Shown: positions 34,871 through 44,480, counted from the stretch's first letter. The stretch is DNA of 64,000 nt from Nocardia sp. alder85J (GCF_020176955.2 NZ_JAIUCZ020000001.1:434001-498000), one strand, 5' to 3'. Program-made: numbers and translations. Notes: a model not told the origin generated them from the sequence alone.

Positions 34871-35517
34871 CGCAGGTCACTTCCTGTCAGGCAGGCCGAC
34901 AGGCGTTTGAGCCCGTCGCGGATACGGGATTTCACAGTGGGCACGGGTGTGCCCAGATGTTCGGCCACCTCGCTGTAGGTCAGCCCGTCGTAGTAGGCCA
35001 TGGTGATGGTGTCGCGCTGCCGGTCGGTCAGGGTATCCAGACAGCGCACCACCGCCTGCCGTTCGAGGGAGTGCTCGACTGTCTCGGCCACCACGTCGTG
35101 GTCCCGGACCAGATGCAGGCCCTGATAGACGGCATCGCGACCCGAGCTGGACAGGTCGGCCCGGATCCGGTCGACCGTGCGCCGATGGGTGAGCATCATC
35201 AGCCAGCCCATCGGACTGGACATGCGGCCGTCGTACCGACCGGCCAGCGACCATACCTGCAAGTACACCTCCTGCGAGATCTCCTCGGCCGTCGCTCGAC
35301 TGCCGAGCATGCGCAATGCCAACCCGAACACCCGATGGCTGGTGCACCGGTAGAACTCGGTGAACGCGCCCCGATCACCGTCCGCGACCGCGGCGACGAG
35401 TGCGGCCAGCCGGGCCACCCCCGTCGTATCCGCTGTCACCGGTGCGACCGGACAGGACGAACCGGGCATCGAGGGCAGAGCCAGTGGGGGGAACGGCGAA
35501 TCTTCGTATCCGGTCAC
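34867..35517 (-). CDS. ECF sigma factor of the SigK/SigL group
   Basis: 216 aa from GTG 35517. Sigma region 2 (about 41-105) includes RVFGLALRMLGSRATAEEISQEVYLQVW and MGWLMMLTHRRTVDRIR. Region 4 (about 150-205) includes LTDRQRDTITMAYYDGLTYSEVAEHLGTPVPTVKSRIRDGL (reported here as positions, not a motif to quote). ATG 35469 would give a more usual length. GGAGG lies 17 bases before the GTG, further than ideal. It forms an operon with the RskA-like gene. The same frame runs on upstream into the hydrolase remnant, but the junction shows no domain logic, so I do not treat this as a fusion protein. Confidence 0.85.
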   Translation of the reverse strand: MTGYEDSPFPPLALPSMPGSSCPVAPVTADTTGVARLAALVAAVADGDRGAFTEFYRCTSHRVFGLALRMLGSRATAEEISQEVYLQVWSLAGRYDGRMSSPMGWLMMLTHRRTVDRIRADLSSSGRDAVYQGLHLVRDHDVVAETVEHSLERQAVVRCLDTLTDRQRDTITMAYYDGLTYSEVAEHLGTPVPTVKSRIRDGLKRLSACLTGSDLR

Positions 35518-35567
35518 GGGTGCACCTGCGTGATTCCTCCAGAGCTGTTCGGAACGGCGAATCTTCG
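35490..35567. repeat. 17-bp direct repeat around the sigma-factor start
   Basis: GGAACGGCGAATCTTCG occurs at 35490-35506 (inside the first codons of the sigma gene) and at 35551-35567 (upstream). It may be a short duplication left by the rearrangement that truncated the hydrolase, or a regulatory repeat. Confidence 0.7.
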
Positions 35568-35726
35568 CGACAGGCCCGCGGCCCCGCGGTCCGGGCACAC
35601 CGTGACCCCGTGCGGCGGCGAGGGAAATCCTTGCATGCCACACGGACCACGACGGGTCCGTACGCAATGGGTTTCGTCCAGCCCCGGGCCATGGTTTGGT
35701 CGCGCGCGAAGATTTTTTTCCGGACC

Positions 35727-36000
35727 GGTCGCCGTCGCCGGGACCGGCCAGGCCGGGGGAGAACACGATCAGCGGATACGGCCCGTGCGTGCGATCGGGT
35801 GGGGCGTCACGGACGGCGGTGCCCTGGATACCGGCCGGGGTGACATACGGCGTCGCGCCGGTCTGCTCGGCGGGATACCAGGTGGTCAAGCGCATCCGGT
35901 AACCGTCGACGTCGGAGGACCGCACCCGCACCCCGACCGGATGGGGACCCAGCGGCGCGGCGGTGTGGATCGGGGCAGGCGGGGCTTGCAGCGGTGGCAT
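35727..36000 (-). pseudogene. Remnant of an alpha/beta hydrolase (N-terminus only)
   Basis: About 91 residues resemble the N-terminus of a chlorophyllase/PAF-acetylhydrolase-like hydrolase: VDGYRMRLTTWYPAEQTGATPY and GPYPLIVFSPGLAGP. After PGLAGP the homology stops; the nucleophile, acid and histidine segments are missing. Downstream is a 200-bp stretch with a run of seven T that reaches the sigma gene. The remnant suggests a deletion. No complete copy is in the window. Confidence 0.6.
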
Positions 36001-36019
36001 CGCCGTGGCCGGGGCGACC

Positions 36020-36110
36020 GATCCGGAACATCAGTAATAGATGGTATATACAGTTCTGACGAAATATTCAGATTTGCCGATAGGGTGATTTCGTACAAAC
36101 CGACCACGCG
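36020..36110. promoter_or_regulatory. AT-rich block with inverted repeat upstream of TetR gene
   Basis: This stretch (GGTATATACAG, GAAATATTCAG) is far richer in AT than its surroundings. ACGAAAT at 36059-36065 and ATTTCGT at 36088-36094 form an inverted repeat. It may hold the promoter and operator of the TetR gene at 36156. Confidence 0.4.
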
Positions 36111-36155
36111 GCTAGCCTCGGATTCGTCGCGTCCACCGAGCAGAGGGGTCCGCGA

Positions 36156-36809
36156 ATGGCCGCACCAGCCGGCAGCCAGCCCAACCGCCTGGAACGCCGC
36201 AAGGCCCGCACCCGGGCCGCGTTGATCGGTGCGGCCCAGTCGTTTCTGGCCGACGGCCGGCCCGATGCGCCCATCCTGGACATCACCCGCGCCGCCGATG
36301 TCGGCCTGGGCTCGTTCTACAACCACTTCACCGATCGGGAACAGCTGTTCCACGCCGCGGTGGTGTCGGCGCTGGACGGGCTGGGCGCGACATTCGACGT
36401 GCTGACGGGCGAATTGGACGATCCGGCCGAGGTGTTCGCCCGCAGTTTCCGGTTGCTGGGCCGGCTGCACCGGCGCGAGCCGATCCTGAGCAAGGTGCTG
36501 CTGAACAACTGGGCCACCACGCCGATCGTCGACGAGAAGGGCCTGGTCCCCCGCGTCCGCCGCGACCTCGCCGCGGGCGTGGCGGCGGGCCGATTCGCCG
36601 TGGGCGACATCGAATTGACGCTCGCGCTGATCACCGGGGCCGCCATCTGCCTGGGCCGGCTGCTGCACGACGACCCGGATCGCGACGACGCCGACTCGGT
36701 GGATCGGATGACCGAGGATCTGTTGCGCACGCTGGGCCTGCCCGCCGCCGACGCCCGGGAACTCAGCCGCCGGCCGCTACCGCCACCGGACATCTCGCTA
36801 CCCGGCTGA
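36156..36809 (+). CDS. TetR/AcrR family transcriptional regulator
   Basis: 217 aa. HTH in ITRAADVGLGSFYNHFTDREQLF, preceded by RRKARTRAALIGAAQSFLADG. The C-terminal domain resembles those of TetR proteins with a FadR-like fold. ATG 36156 follows CAGAGGGG. Its likely former or present target is the truncated hydrolase gene divergent from it. It is the last gene before relA. Confidence 0.9.
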   Translation: MAAPAGSQPNRLERRKARTRAALIGAAQSFLADGRPDAPILDITRAADVGLGSFYNHFTDREQLFHAAVVSALDGLGATFDVLTGELDDPAEVFARSFRLLGRLHRREPILSKVLLNNWATTPIVDEKGLVPRVRRDLAAGVAAGRFAVGDIELTLALITGAAICLGRLLHDDPDRDDADSVDRMTEDLLRTLGLPAADARELSRRPLPPPDISLPG

Positions 36810-37035
36810 CCGGACGCGCTCGCGTCGCGCCGAAACCTCCGGGCGGCCGGTCGATTCGGTCCGGCGCCGGGCTGATCCCGCCGGGGCGACATGCCCGCGA
36901 ACTCCCGGTGACCATCCGGAGAACCTCGGGTCGTGGCGCGGTCCCCCGGTTGTCGGCGGGCGGGACTAAAGTTGTGGTCTGAGCAGTTGGACCGGTCGGA
37001 TAGGGTGGTCCGATCGAGGCGGGAGAGGTGGTGGC

Positions 37036-39432
37036 ATGACTGCGCATCTGGAGAAGGCGAATGCCGGGCAATCGACCGGTAGCGACGCCTCTCACGCGGC
37101 CGCCCCCGCCTCCGACGTGAGCACGCCCACGCCTCGGAACATGCCGATGCGCCAGCCCGGTAGTCCGGCCGCCGTGCCGACCTCCGCCTCGCGGCGGGTG
37201 CGCGCCCGGCTGGCCCGCCGGATGACCGGTCAGCGGGGTATCGCCGCGGTGAAGCCGGTGCTGGAGCCGCTGGCCACTGTCCATCGCGAGCTGTACCCGA
37301 AGGCCAATCTGCAACTGTTGCAGCGCGCTTTCGACGTGGCCGACGAGCGGCACGCTCACCAATTCCGCAAATCGGGCGATCCGTACATCACCCATCCGCT
37401 GGCGGTGGCGAACATCCTCGCCGAGCTGGGGATGGACACCACCACCCTGGTCGCGGCCCTGCTGCACGACACGGTCGAGGACACCGGCTACTCCCTGGAG
37501 GAGTTGACCGCGGAGTTCGGCCAGGAGGTCGCCCACCTGGTCGACGGCGTCACCAAGCTGGACAAGGTCAACCTGGGTTCCGCCGCCGAGGCCGAGACCA
37601 TCCGCAAGATGATCATCGCCATGGCCCGCGATCCGCGGGTGCTGGTCATCAAGGTCGCCGACCGGCTGCACAACATGCGCACCATGCGCTTCCTGCCGCC
37701 GGAGAAGCAGGCCAAGAAGGCCCGCGAGACGCTGGAAGTCATTGCGCCGCTGGCACATCGGCTCGGAATGGCGACCGTCAAGTGGGAGCTGGAGGATCTG
37801 GCGTTCGCCATCCTGCATCCGAAGAAGTACGACGAGATCGTGCGCCTGGTGGCCGACCGCGCGCCCTCGCGCGACACCTACCTGGCCCGGGTGCGCGCCG
37901 AGATCGTCAGCACGTTGCAGGCCAGCCGGATCACCGCGGTGGTCGAGGGTCGCCCGAAGCACTACTGGTCGATCTACCAGAAGATGATCGTCAAGGGTAA
38001 GGACTTCGACGACATCCACGACCTGGTCGGCATCCGGATCCTGTGCGACGAGGTGCGCGACTGCTATGCCGCGGTCGGCGTGGTGCACTCGCTGTGGCAG
38101 CCGATGGCGGGCCGGTTCAAGGACTACATCGCTCAGCCCCGGTACGGCGTCTACCAGTCGCTGCACACCACGGTGGTCGGCCCGGACGGTAAGCCGCTGG
38201 AGGTGCAGATCCGCACTCAGGAGATGCACCGCACCGCCGAGTTCGGCATCGCCGCGCACTGGCGCTACAAGGAGACCAAGGGCAAGCATTCCGGCGATAT
38301 CGCCGAGGTCGACGACATGGCCTGGATGCGGCAGTTGCTGGACTGGCAGCGGGAGGCCGCGGACCCGGCGGAGTTCCTGGAGTCGCTGCGTTTCGACCTG
38401 AAGTCGCCGGAGATCTTCGTGTTCACCCCGAAGGGCGATGTGATCACGCTGCCGCAGAAGTCGACGCCGGTCGATTTCGCGTACGCGGTGCACACCGAGG
38501 TCGGGCACAAGTGCATCGGCGCCCGGGTCAACGGCCGCTTGGTGGCGCTGGAACGGCAGCTGGAGAACGGTGAGGTCGTCGAGATCTTCACCTCGAAGGC
38601 GCAGAACGCCGGTCCCAGCCGCGACTGGCAGAACTTCGTGGTGTCGCCGCGGGCGAAGGCGAAGATCCGGCAGTGGTTCGCCAAGGAGCGCCGCGAGGAG
38701 GCGCTGGAGGCCGGTAAGGACGCGATCAGCAAGGAGGTGCGCCGCACCGGCCTGCCGCTGCATCGCCTGATGGGCGTCGACGCGATGAACGCGCTGGCCA
38801 CCGAGCTGCACTACACCGACATCTCGGCGCTGTACGCCGCGGTCGGCGAGAACCAGGTGTCCGCGCACCACGTCGTGCAGCGGCTGGTCACCCAGCTCGG
38901 CGGCGTCGGCGATGTGGAGAACGAGCTCGCCGAGCGCAGCACGCCCTCCACCCTGCCCTCGCGGCAACGCACCCTCGGCGACGCCGGCGTGGAGGTGCCG
39001 GGCGCGCCCGGCACGGTCGCCAAGCTGGCCAAGTGCTGCACCCCGGTCCCCGGCGACGAGATCATGGGCTTCGTCACCCGCGGCGGCGCGGTCAGCGTGC
39101 ATCGCACCGACTGCACCAACGCCGACTCGCTCCAGTCCCAGGCCGAGCGGATCATCGAGGTGAAGTGGGCGCCGTCGCCGTCGTCGGTGTTCCTGGTCGC
39201 GATCCAGATCGAGGCGCTCGACCGCACCCGCCTGCTGTCCGATGTCACCAAGGTGCTCGCCGACGAGCGCGTCAACATCCTGTCGGCCTCGGTCATGACC
39301 TCCGGCGACCGGGTCGCGATCAGCAAGTTCACCTTCGAGATGGGCGACCCGAAACACCTGGGCCACCTGCTGAACGTGGTGCGCAACGTGGAGGGCGTCT
39401 ACGACGTCTACCGCGTCACCTCCGCGGCCTGA
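37036..39432 (+). CDS. relA: Bifunctional (p)ppGpp synthetase/hydrolase Rel
   Basis: 798 aa, full length. Order: HD hydrolase domain ([15 protein letters not shown] and RLHNMRTM), synthetase domain ([44 protein letters not shown]), TGS domain ([30 protein letters not shown] is at about residues 468-497), then a zinc-finger-like region with [17 protein letters not shown] and a C-terminal ACT domain. It makes and degrades (p)ppGpp in the stringent response at the ribosome. Both active sites look intact. ATG 37036 has GGGAGAGG upstream. In mycobacteria it follows apt; here both flanks are occupied by accessory DNA. Confidence 0.97.
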   Translation: MTAHLEKANAGQSTGSDASHAAAPASDVSTPTPRNMPMRQPGSPAAVPTSASRRVRARLARRMTGQRGIAAVKPVLEPLATVHRELYPKANLQLLQRAFDVADERHAHQFRKSGDPYITHPLAVANILAELGMDTTTLVAALLHDTVEDTGYSLEELTAEFGQEVAHLVDGVTKLDKVNLGSAAEAETIRKMIIAMARDPRVLVIKVADRLHNMRTMRFLPPEKQAKKARETLEVIAPLAHRLGMATVKWELEDLAFAILHPKKYDEIVRLVADRAPSRDTYLARVRAEIVSTLQASRITAVVEGRPKHYWSIYQKMIVKGKDFDDIHDLVGIRILCDEVRDCYAAVGVVHSLWQPMAGRFKDYIAQPRYGVYQSLHTTVVGPDGKPLEVQIRTQEMHRTAEFGIAAHWRYKETKGKHSGDIAEVDDMAWMRQLLDWQREAADPAEFLESLRFDLKSPEIFVFTPKGDVITLPQKSTPVDFAYAVHTEVGHKCIGARVNGRLVALERQLENGEVVEIFTSKAQNAGPSRDWQNFVVSPRAKAKIRQWFAKERREEALEAGKDAISKEVRRTGLPLHRLMGVDAMNALATELHYTDISALYAAVGENQVSAHHVVQRLVTQLGGVGDVENELAERSTPSTLPSRQRTLGDAGVEVPGAPGTVAKLAKCCTPVPGDEIMGFVTRGGAVSVHRTDCTNADSLQSQAERIIEVKWAPSPSSVFLVAIQIEALDRTRLLSDVTKVLADERVNILSASVMTSGDRVAISKFTFEMGDPKHLGHLLNVVRNVEGVYDVYRVTSAA

Positions 39433-39575
39433 ACCCCTGGTTCCACCGCGCCGAGGAGCCGGGCGTCATGCTGGGGCACCCGAACACGATCGTTGCGCGG
39501 GTTCTCCCGCGCGACGCCGTGGTACAGATCGTGCCGGGCGGAACCCGCGGTCACGCAGGAGCACCGGCGCGCGGA

Positions 39576-40454
39576 TCAGCCGACGCCGGCCGGGCTCTCG
39601 GCAGGTTCCTGGGTCCGGGCCTGTTCCTGGGAAAGCCGTACCGCCTCCACACACATCACCAGCACGGCCAGCAGCACGAAGGCGGTACCGAGCGGTCCGC
39701 TGCGCAGGCGCTCCGCCAGGACGGTCAGGCCGATGACCGCCGCACCCAGCGGTTCGGCGACGGTGAAGGCCGGGAACGAGGCCGCCAGCGGGCCGACCTG
39801 ATAGCCACGCTGCTGGAGGTACAGACCGCTCACGCCGGTGATCACCACGGCATACAGCTGCCAGCAGGACAGCACGGCGGGCAGGCCGTGGCCGAACTGC
39901 TGGGTGACGTACTCGGTGAGCGCCGAGGACAGCCCGAACAGCAGCCCCGCCGCGGCGCCCAGCAGCAGCGCCTGCAACGCGGGCACGCGGGAGACGGTCG
40001 CCACCGTCACGGCGATCGCGACCACCACGAGCATCACGGCCAGGGGCAGCACCCAGTGCCGCCACGACACCGACGAGACGCCCTCGGTGGGATCGCCGAC
40101 CACCAGGAACACCGCGAGCGCCACCGACAGCGCCGCGGCCTGCACCCACATCATCACCGTCACCCGGCGGCCGCTGTAGTGCGCCGCCAGCGGCAGCGCG
40201 AACACCAGCGCTGTCACCAGGATGGGCTGGACCACCAGCACCGAGCCGAACGCCAGCGCCGCGACCTGGAACGCGAACCCGCCCGCGTCGCCGATCAGCC
40301 CGGCCCACCAGCGCGGGCTGCGGATCAGCCGGGCCAGCAGCGCCTCACCCTCGGGCACGTCGGCCGCCGCCCGCTGCTGCGCCACCGCGGCGACGGCGAA
40401 CAGCAGCGCTCCGGCGAACGCGCAGACGACGGCGATAATCGGTCGATCGTTCAC
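39576..40454 (-). CDS. DMT/EamA-type transporter
   Basis: 292 aa with about nine to ten membrane helices. GTG 40454 begins MNDRPIIAVVCAFAGALLFAVAAVAQQRAA, a usual start for this actinobacterial DMT group (residues 1-30); the longer frame upstream is Pro/Arg-rich and not membrane-like. Substrate unknown. It is convergent with relA, with a 143-bp gap that shows no clear terminator. Confidence 0.85.
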   Translation of the reverse strand: MNDRPIIAVVCAFAGALLFAVAAVAQQRAAADVPEGEALLARLIRSPRWWAGLIGDAGGFAFQVAALAFGSVLVVQPILVTALVFALPLAAHYSGRRVTVMMWVQAAALSVALAVFLVVGDPTEGVSSVSWRHWVLPLAVMLVVVAIAVTVATVSRVPALQALLLGAAAGLLFGLSSALTEYVTQQFGHGLPAVLSCWQLYAVVITGVSGLYLQQRGYQVGPLAASFPAFTVAEPLGAAVIGLTVLAERLRSGPLGTAFVLLAVLVMCVEAVRLSQEQARTQEPAESPAGVG

Positions 40455-41364
40455 CCGGCCAGTCTGCCGGGTGCCGTCTACGGCCGCCGCAGCTACCCCG
40501 TCGTCACCCGGCCGTGACAGTCGGGGCCGAACCGTGGGAGGGCTGATGCCGGGCCGCGCCGGCGCCATCGGCCTGCTCGGGACGTCGCCGAGCAGAGGGG
40601 GAAGTGTCCTCGCGGGCAGGGTTACCGGGCCGGGGATCGGCGGTGCGGAGCGGGCGAATCGGGCACCGGCCGGTGGTGGTGTCCGGGCGGGGTGGCGGGT
40701 GGGTTGCGCCTCGGCTGTGTGAGGTGTCGTCACGGGACGGGTATGACAGCGGTGCGATCGGGTTCCGAGTGCGTGTCCACTGAGTTGTGTTCGCTCCGAA
40801 CGGATTACCGTCCGTTATTCGCCGACTGTTAGCTGATGTCGCGAAAACTGCTGTGTCACGCCAAGTTTCCCTGTTTCGGTCCCGTGACACGCGCTCGTAT
40901 GCCTGCGACGGAGGCTCTATTCTGTTACGGTCTATGGCGTTTCGGGGCGTGCGCGACAACCGCGACAACTCGAACCACCGAACGATTGCGCCAACGGGTC
41001 GCCGCGGTTTCCGGCCCTCCGAACTGTTGAACACAACTGGTGAAGGGGGTCCGGCATGCTGGCCACGCGCGCGCACAGCAACACGCCGACCGCACCGGTG
41101 CAAATTGCCGTGTGTCGGCACGGTGGTGATGTCGCGCACCCGGTCTGTGGAAACTCCGTTCTATCCCTCGGCGCGTCGTGTTCGCCGAACCTCTCGGGTC
41201 CTGGACAATTTCCATTCGGGAGAGGTCTCGGCGCCGCCGTCGGTGGTGAGCCGAAGCCGAGGCCCGCCGGTTCCGCCGACAACCACTACCCGATCTCCAC
41301 GAACTGATCGCCGAGAGGGTCCGACGATGCCGTACGACGTACCCGGTTTCGCGGGAGTGGGGGA
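40455..41364. other. 910-bp noncoding region upstream of the secretion cluster
   Basis: No convincing protein gene. A GTGTCACG...CGTGACAC inverted repeat (40853-40860 and 40883-40890) is perfect with a 22-nt spacer. The DNA from about 40760 to 41060 is lower in GC than its surroundings. An 83-codon frame from ATG 41056 has a purine-rich site before it but random-looking composition. The promoter of the secretion cluster is expected here; I cannot place it exactly. Confidence 0.6.
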
Positions 41365-41371
41365 ATGTTGA
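41327..41371 (+). CDS. Candidate 14-aa leader peptide
   Basis: ATG 41327, preceded by GAGAGGG, opens a 14-codon frame (MPYDVPGFAGVGEC) whose TGA (41369-41371) overlaps the next gene's ATG at 41365. The arrangement would couple translation of the first secretion gene to the leader. It may be chance. Confidence 0.3.
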   Translation: MPYDVPGFAGVGEC

Positions 41372-42378
41372 AGTCGTACAAAGATCTGCGGCGCTGGTAC
41401 CCGGCCATGGAGCCGCCCAGTGCGGCACCCCGCGCGTCGGCGCGGGCCCAGCGGGCCGTCGAATCCGTTCCGGTGGTCGACGACGGCGCGCCGCGCTTCC
41501 CGCACTACATCCGCGATACCGAACCCGAGCCGTTCAACATTCCGTTTCCCGACCAGACCGGTGCCCGGCGCAGTGAATTCACCGGCGGATGGGCGGACTG
41601 GGTGGTCGATCCCCGCGCCGCGGACGACCGGCCGCACGCGGACCTGCTGCCGTTGCGGCGCAACGAGCCCGACGATGACGACGATGCCGACGACACGGAT
41701 GTGATCGACGCCGCCGAGGCGTCGGCGCGGGCCGATGGCGAGGCCGTCCGCCGCACCTCCGGCGTCCGGCGCCGGCGCGGCGCCCGTGGTCGGCGCGAGG
41801 GTCCCGGCGCGGCGACCGCACCCCGTACCCTGCGCGACCACGCCCGCCCGAAACGGCCGCGATACCTCGTCGCCGGAACGGTAGCCATCGTGTTGCTAGG
41901 TGCCGTGGGCGGGGCCGGCGCCTATCTGCTCCAGTCCGGCCGGATCCTCCCGCGCTCGTCCGGTCCGGCCGTGCCCTCGGTCCGGCTCACCGCCGCGGGC
42001 GATGCCGCCGGCGACTGCCCCACCGAGCAGCGCCCGACCATGATGCGCGGTACCGAACCCGGTGGCACCGACACCGGGTTCGACGCGATCATGTGGTTCC
42101 AGCACTCCTACTACGTCGAGCGCTCGGCCGCCCGGGCCTGGCAGGTCGTGGCGCCGGACGCCACGGTCTCGCCGGCCGCGGTGATCCAGCGCGGCATCGA
42201 TTCCGTTCCGGTCGGCACCGGTTACTGCGTGTGGGTGGTGACCCTGGACCCCGGCCGGTATTCGGTGCAGGTGACCGAACGCCGGCCCGGCGCCGCCCCG
42301 ACCACGTACGACAAGCAGACGGTCAGCACCACGGTCGTCGACGGCCGCACCCTGATCACGGGAATCGCGGCCGGGTAA
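41365..42378 (+). CDS. Single-pass membrane protein, first gene of the secretion cluster
   Basis: 337 aa. A long acidic and Arg-rich cytoplasmic N-terminus (about 1-168, with a DDDDD run) precedes one membrane helix (about 170-190) and an extracellular domain (about 205-337) with GDCPTEQRPTMMRG, MWFQHSYYVERSA and TGYCVWVVTLDPGRYSV. Two cysteines outside may pair. I recognise no characterised function; proteins of this layout sit at the head of actinobacterial type IV-like clusters. The next gene follows after 16 bp. Confidence 0.6.
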   Translation: MLKSYKDLRRWYPAMEPPSAAPRASARAQRAVESVPVVDDGAPRFPHYIRDTEPEPFNIPFPDQTGARRSEFTGGWADWVVDPRAADDRPHADLLPLRRNEPDDDDDADDTDVIDAAEASARADGEAVRRTSGVRRRRGARGRREGPGAATAPRTLRDHARPKRPRYLVAGTVAIVLLGAVGGAGAYLLQSGRILPRSSGPAVPSVRLTAAGDAAGDCPTEQRPTMMRGTEPGGTDTGFDAIMWFQHSYYVERSAARAWQVVAPDATVSPAAVIQRGIDSVPVGTGYCVWVVTLDPGRYSVQVTERRPGAAPTTYDKQTVSTTVVDGRTLITGIAAG

Positions 42379-42394
42379 GAGGAGAGCTGGGACC

Positions 42395-43261
42395 ATGGCA
42401 GAGGACTGGAGCCAATGGCTCGACGAGACACCGGAATCCGGTGAGCGGGAACGGCGGACGGGTGCGAAGGCCCCGGTGGTGCGCCTGCGCGGCCGCGACG
42501 ACGCGGACGGTGCGGCGCTGCCGCGGCCGATCCTGGTGGTCGGTGGCTGCGGCGGTGCGGGCACCACGACGACGGCGCTGGGGATCGCCGGCGAGCTGGG
42601 CGCCACGGGGGAGCAGACGGTCGCCGTGGACGCGACGGGCGCGGGCAGCGACCTGGCGCTGCGCGGCGCCGACGAGCAGTTGAACCCGATCAGCCTGCAG
42701 GCCTGGCTCTACGGCCGCGGCGACGACGAGCCGGCCCCGCTCAAGGAGTGCCTGTCGCGCGCCACCTCCGGCATCGGCCTGCTGTGGCGCGACTCCGCCC
42801 CGCTGCGCCGCCGCGCCACCTACCTCACCGTCGCCCGCGCGATCGCCGAGGCCGGGTGCACCGCGGTGTACGACGGCGGCAGTCCGATCACCGCCCGGCA
42901 GCTGCGGCCGCTGCTGGAGGACGCGGATATCGCTCTGGTACTGGCGATTCCGGCGCGCGTCGACGCGGCGAACCGGTTGCGCGTCACGCTGGAATGGCTC
43001 GACGACGAATTCGGCGGCCACACCGAGGGGCAGGGCGGCGGCATCGTCGGCGACACCACGATCGTCGTCTCGCATCAGGCGCCGGGCCCGGAATCGCCGG
43101 TCGCGGAACATTTGCGGGAACATCTCACCGGCTGGGTGCGCGATATCCGTGAGATTCCCTGGGATCCGCATCTGGCCCGCGGGGAACTGGTGCGGCACAA
43201 TGCACTCGCGGCCGGCACGCGGAGGGCGTATCGCATGTTGCTGGCCGGGGTGGCATCATGA
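42395..43261 (+). CDS. ParA/MinD-like protein with altered P-loop
   Basis: 288 aa. ILVVGGCGGAGTTTTALGIAGEL (residues 46-68) has the shape of a ParA/MinD Walker A, but the signature lysine is C52 and the catalytic P-loop lysine is T57. Switch-like segments VAVDATGAGSDLALRG and VLAIPARVDAANRLRVTLEWL fit the SIMIBI fold. It may bind nucleotide weakly or not at all and act as a scaffold or positioning factor. It overlaps the next gene by four bases. Confidence 0.7.
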   Translation: MAEDWSQWLDETPESGERERRTGAKAPVVRLRGRDDADGAALPRPILVVGGCGGAGTTTTALGIAGELGATGEQTVAVDATGAGSDLALRGADEQLNPISLQAWLYGRGDDEPAPLKECLSRATSGIGLLWRDSAPLRRRATYLTVARAIAEAGCTAVYDGGSPITARQLRPLLEDADIALVLAIPARVDAANRLRVTLEWLDDEFGGHTEGQGGGIVGDTTIVVSHQAPGPESPVAEHLREHLTGWVRDIREIPWDPHLARGELVRHNALAAGTRRAYRMLLAGVAS

Positions 43262-43908
43262 CCGCGATCATGAATGACCGACGCTCCTCCGAATCCCCGC
43301 CTGTGGCAGGCGTTGTCGCGCCGCCCGAGAATCGGCGCGCCCCGACGTGGGATCGGCCGGTGCCGGGAGCCGGTCGCGCACCGCTGGTCTGGTTGCTGGG
43401 TGTCCATGGCGGCGCCGGAACCAGTACTCTCGCACATGTGCTCGCGCCCGCGGCGGATTCGCATCGCCGCTGGCCGGGAGTGTTCGACCGCGAATCCCCC
43501 TTCGTGGTGCTGGTGGCCCGCGAGACCATCGTCGGGCTGACCCGCGCTCACGACCTGTTGCGCCAGCACCATGCCGGGCTGGCCGGACCGAGCGAGGTGT
43601 TGGGCCTGATCACCGTCGCTGCCCGCCCGGGCCGGCTGCCCGCGGAGATCCGTCGCTACCGCGACGTGGTCGCCTCGCTGGCCGGCCATGTCTGGCAGGT
43701 GCCCTGGTACGAGGAGTGGACCCTGGTCGAGCCGGATCAGTTACCGGTCTGGTCTCCCAGTGATCCTCCGCCGCAACAGAAGAAGCGCAAGTTGGATCCG
43801 CTGGAGGAGGTCCCGCACGACGTGGACACCCTCGGCACCGAACTCGTTGCCCTTATCCGGGAAAAAGTAAACGCCAGTTCGCATTTCGATGAAGAGGACA
43901 TCCCATGA
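43258..43908 (+). CDS. DUF6668-like protein with altered P-loop
   Basis: 216 aa. WLLGVHGGAGTSTLAHVLAPA carries H50-G-G-A-G-T55-S-T in place of K-G-G-x-G-K-T-T, so both lysines are lost. The family assignment to DUF6668 (found beside SCO6880-type genes) is from memory of the GxHGGAGxST pattern. LVARETIVGLTRAHDLLRQH and WQVPWYEEWTLVEP are further conserved-looking segments. It is coupled on both sides by four-base overlaps. Confidence 0.65.
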   Translation: MTAIMNDRRSSESPPVAGVVAPPENRRAPTWDRPVPGAGRAPLVWLLGVHGGAGTSTLAHVLAPAADSHRRWPGVFDRESPFVVLVARETIVGLTRAHDLLRQHHAGLAGPSEVLGLITVAARPGRLPAEIRRYRDVVASLAGHVWQVPWYEEWTLVEPDQLPVWSPSDPPPQQKKRKLDPLEEVPHDVDTLGTELVALIREKVNASSHFDEEDIP

Positions 43909-44201
43909 GTACCATCCTGGCCGCCGTGCACGAAACGTACGGCGTTGTGCTCGCCCAGGTCGGGAATCCGACGCCGGAAGCGCCGCCCGCCTCGGACAAA
44001 CTGCTGAAACTGGTGCGTTACTTCACGTGGTTCGTGCTCTTGTCGGGTGTGCTGGGCATCACCTACGCCGGAGGTAAGTTCGCGTGGGAGAAGTGGACCG
44101 GTGGTGGTCTGGAGTCGCCGAAGATGGTGGCGGGAGCGATGATCGGGGGCATCGTGGCGACAAGTGCGGGCACGATCATGAACGCGGTGATCGGATCCTG
44201 A
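43905..44201 (+). CDS. Small two-helix membrane protein, VirB2/TrbC-like
   Basis: 98 aa. Two helices (about 38-60 and 72-95) around a short loop with EKWTGGG; the second is Gly/Ala-rich. Size and layout match pilin-like VirB2/TrbC or small T4SS membrane proteins, though no processing site is clear. The N-terminal VHETYGVVLAQVGNPTPEAPP is probably outside. It overlaps the preceding gene by four bases and precedes another two-helix protein. Confidence 0.55.
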   Translation: MSTILAAVHETYGVVLAQVGNPTPEAPPASDKLLKLVRYFTWFVLLSGVLGITYAGGKFAWEKWTGGGLESPKMVAGAMIGGIVATSAGTIMNAVIGS

Positions 44202-44215
44202 GGGCCGGGGGGATC

Positions 44216-44461
44216 GTGTTTGCCTACAAGCCGATGCCGACGGAGGTCATCGCGCCCATCATGCAGCTGATCGACTGGCTGCTGTGGTGCGTGCTGTTGC
44301 TGTGCCTGGCCTGGCTCATCATCTCGGCGGGCCGGTTGTGGTCGGCGTTCCGGGACGACATGGCGATCAACAACGCCACCCACGGCATCCTCATGAGCTT
44401 GCTCGGGGCGATCGTGGCGAGTTCGGCGAGCGCCATCGCATTGGCCTTCCTGCCGCAGTGA
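44216..44461 (+). CDS. Small two-helix membrane protein
   Basis: 81 aa from GTG 44216 (GGGGGG just upstream). Helices at about 20-41 and 58-79, hydrophilic loop WSAFRDDMAINNATHG. It resembles the preceding protein in size and topology and may be a second VirB2/VirB3-like component. No characterised family recognised. Confidence 0.55.
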   Translation: MFAYKPMPTEVIAPIMQLIDWLLWCVLLLCLAWLIISAGRLWSAFRDDMAINNATHGILMSLLGAIVASSASAIALAFLPQ

Positions 44462-44480
44462 CCCGGATCGGAGACACGAC

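Noticed and set aside
34867..36000. A hydrolase-sigma factor fusion protein
   Set aside because: The hydrolase part lacks all catalytic segments and the linking sequence has no sense; treated as a remnant plus a separate sigma gene.
36763..39366. 867-codon frame on the - strand
   Set aside because: Antisense to relA, which has complete domain evidence.
41056..41307. 83-codon frame with a purine-rich site before it
   Set aside because: Composition is random-looking and no homology pattern is visible; kept only as a remark in the noncoding region.
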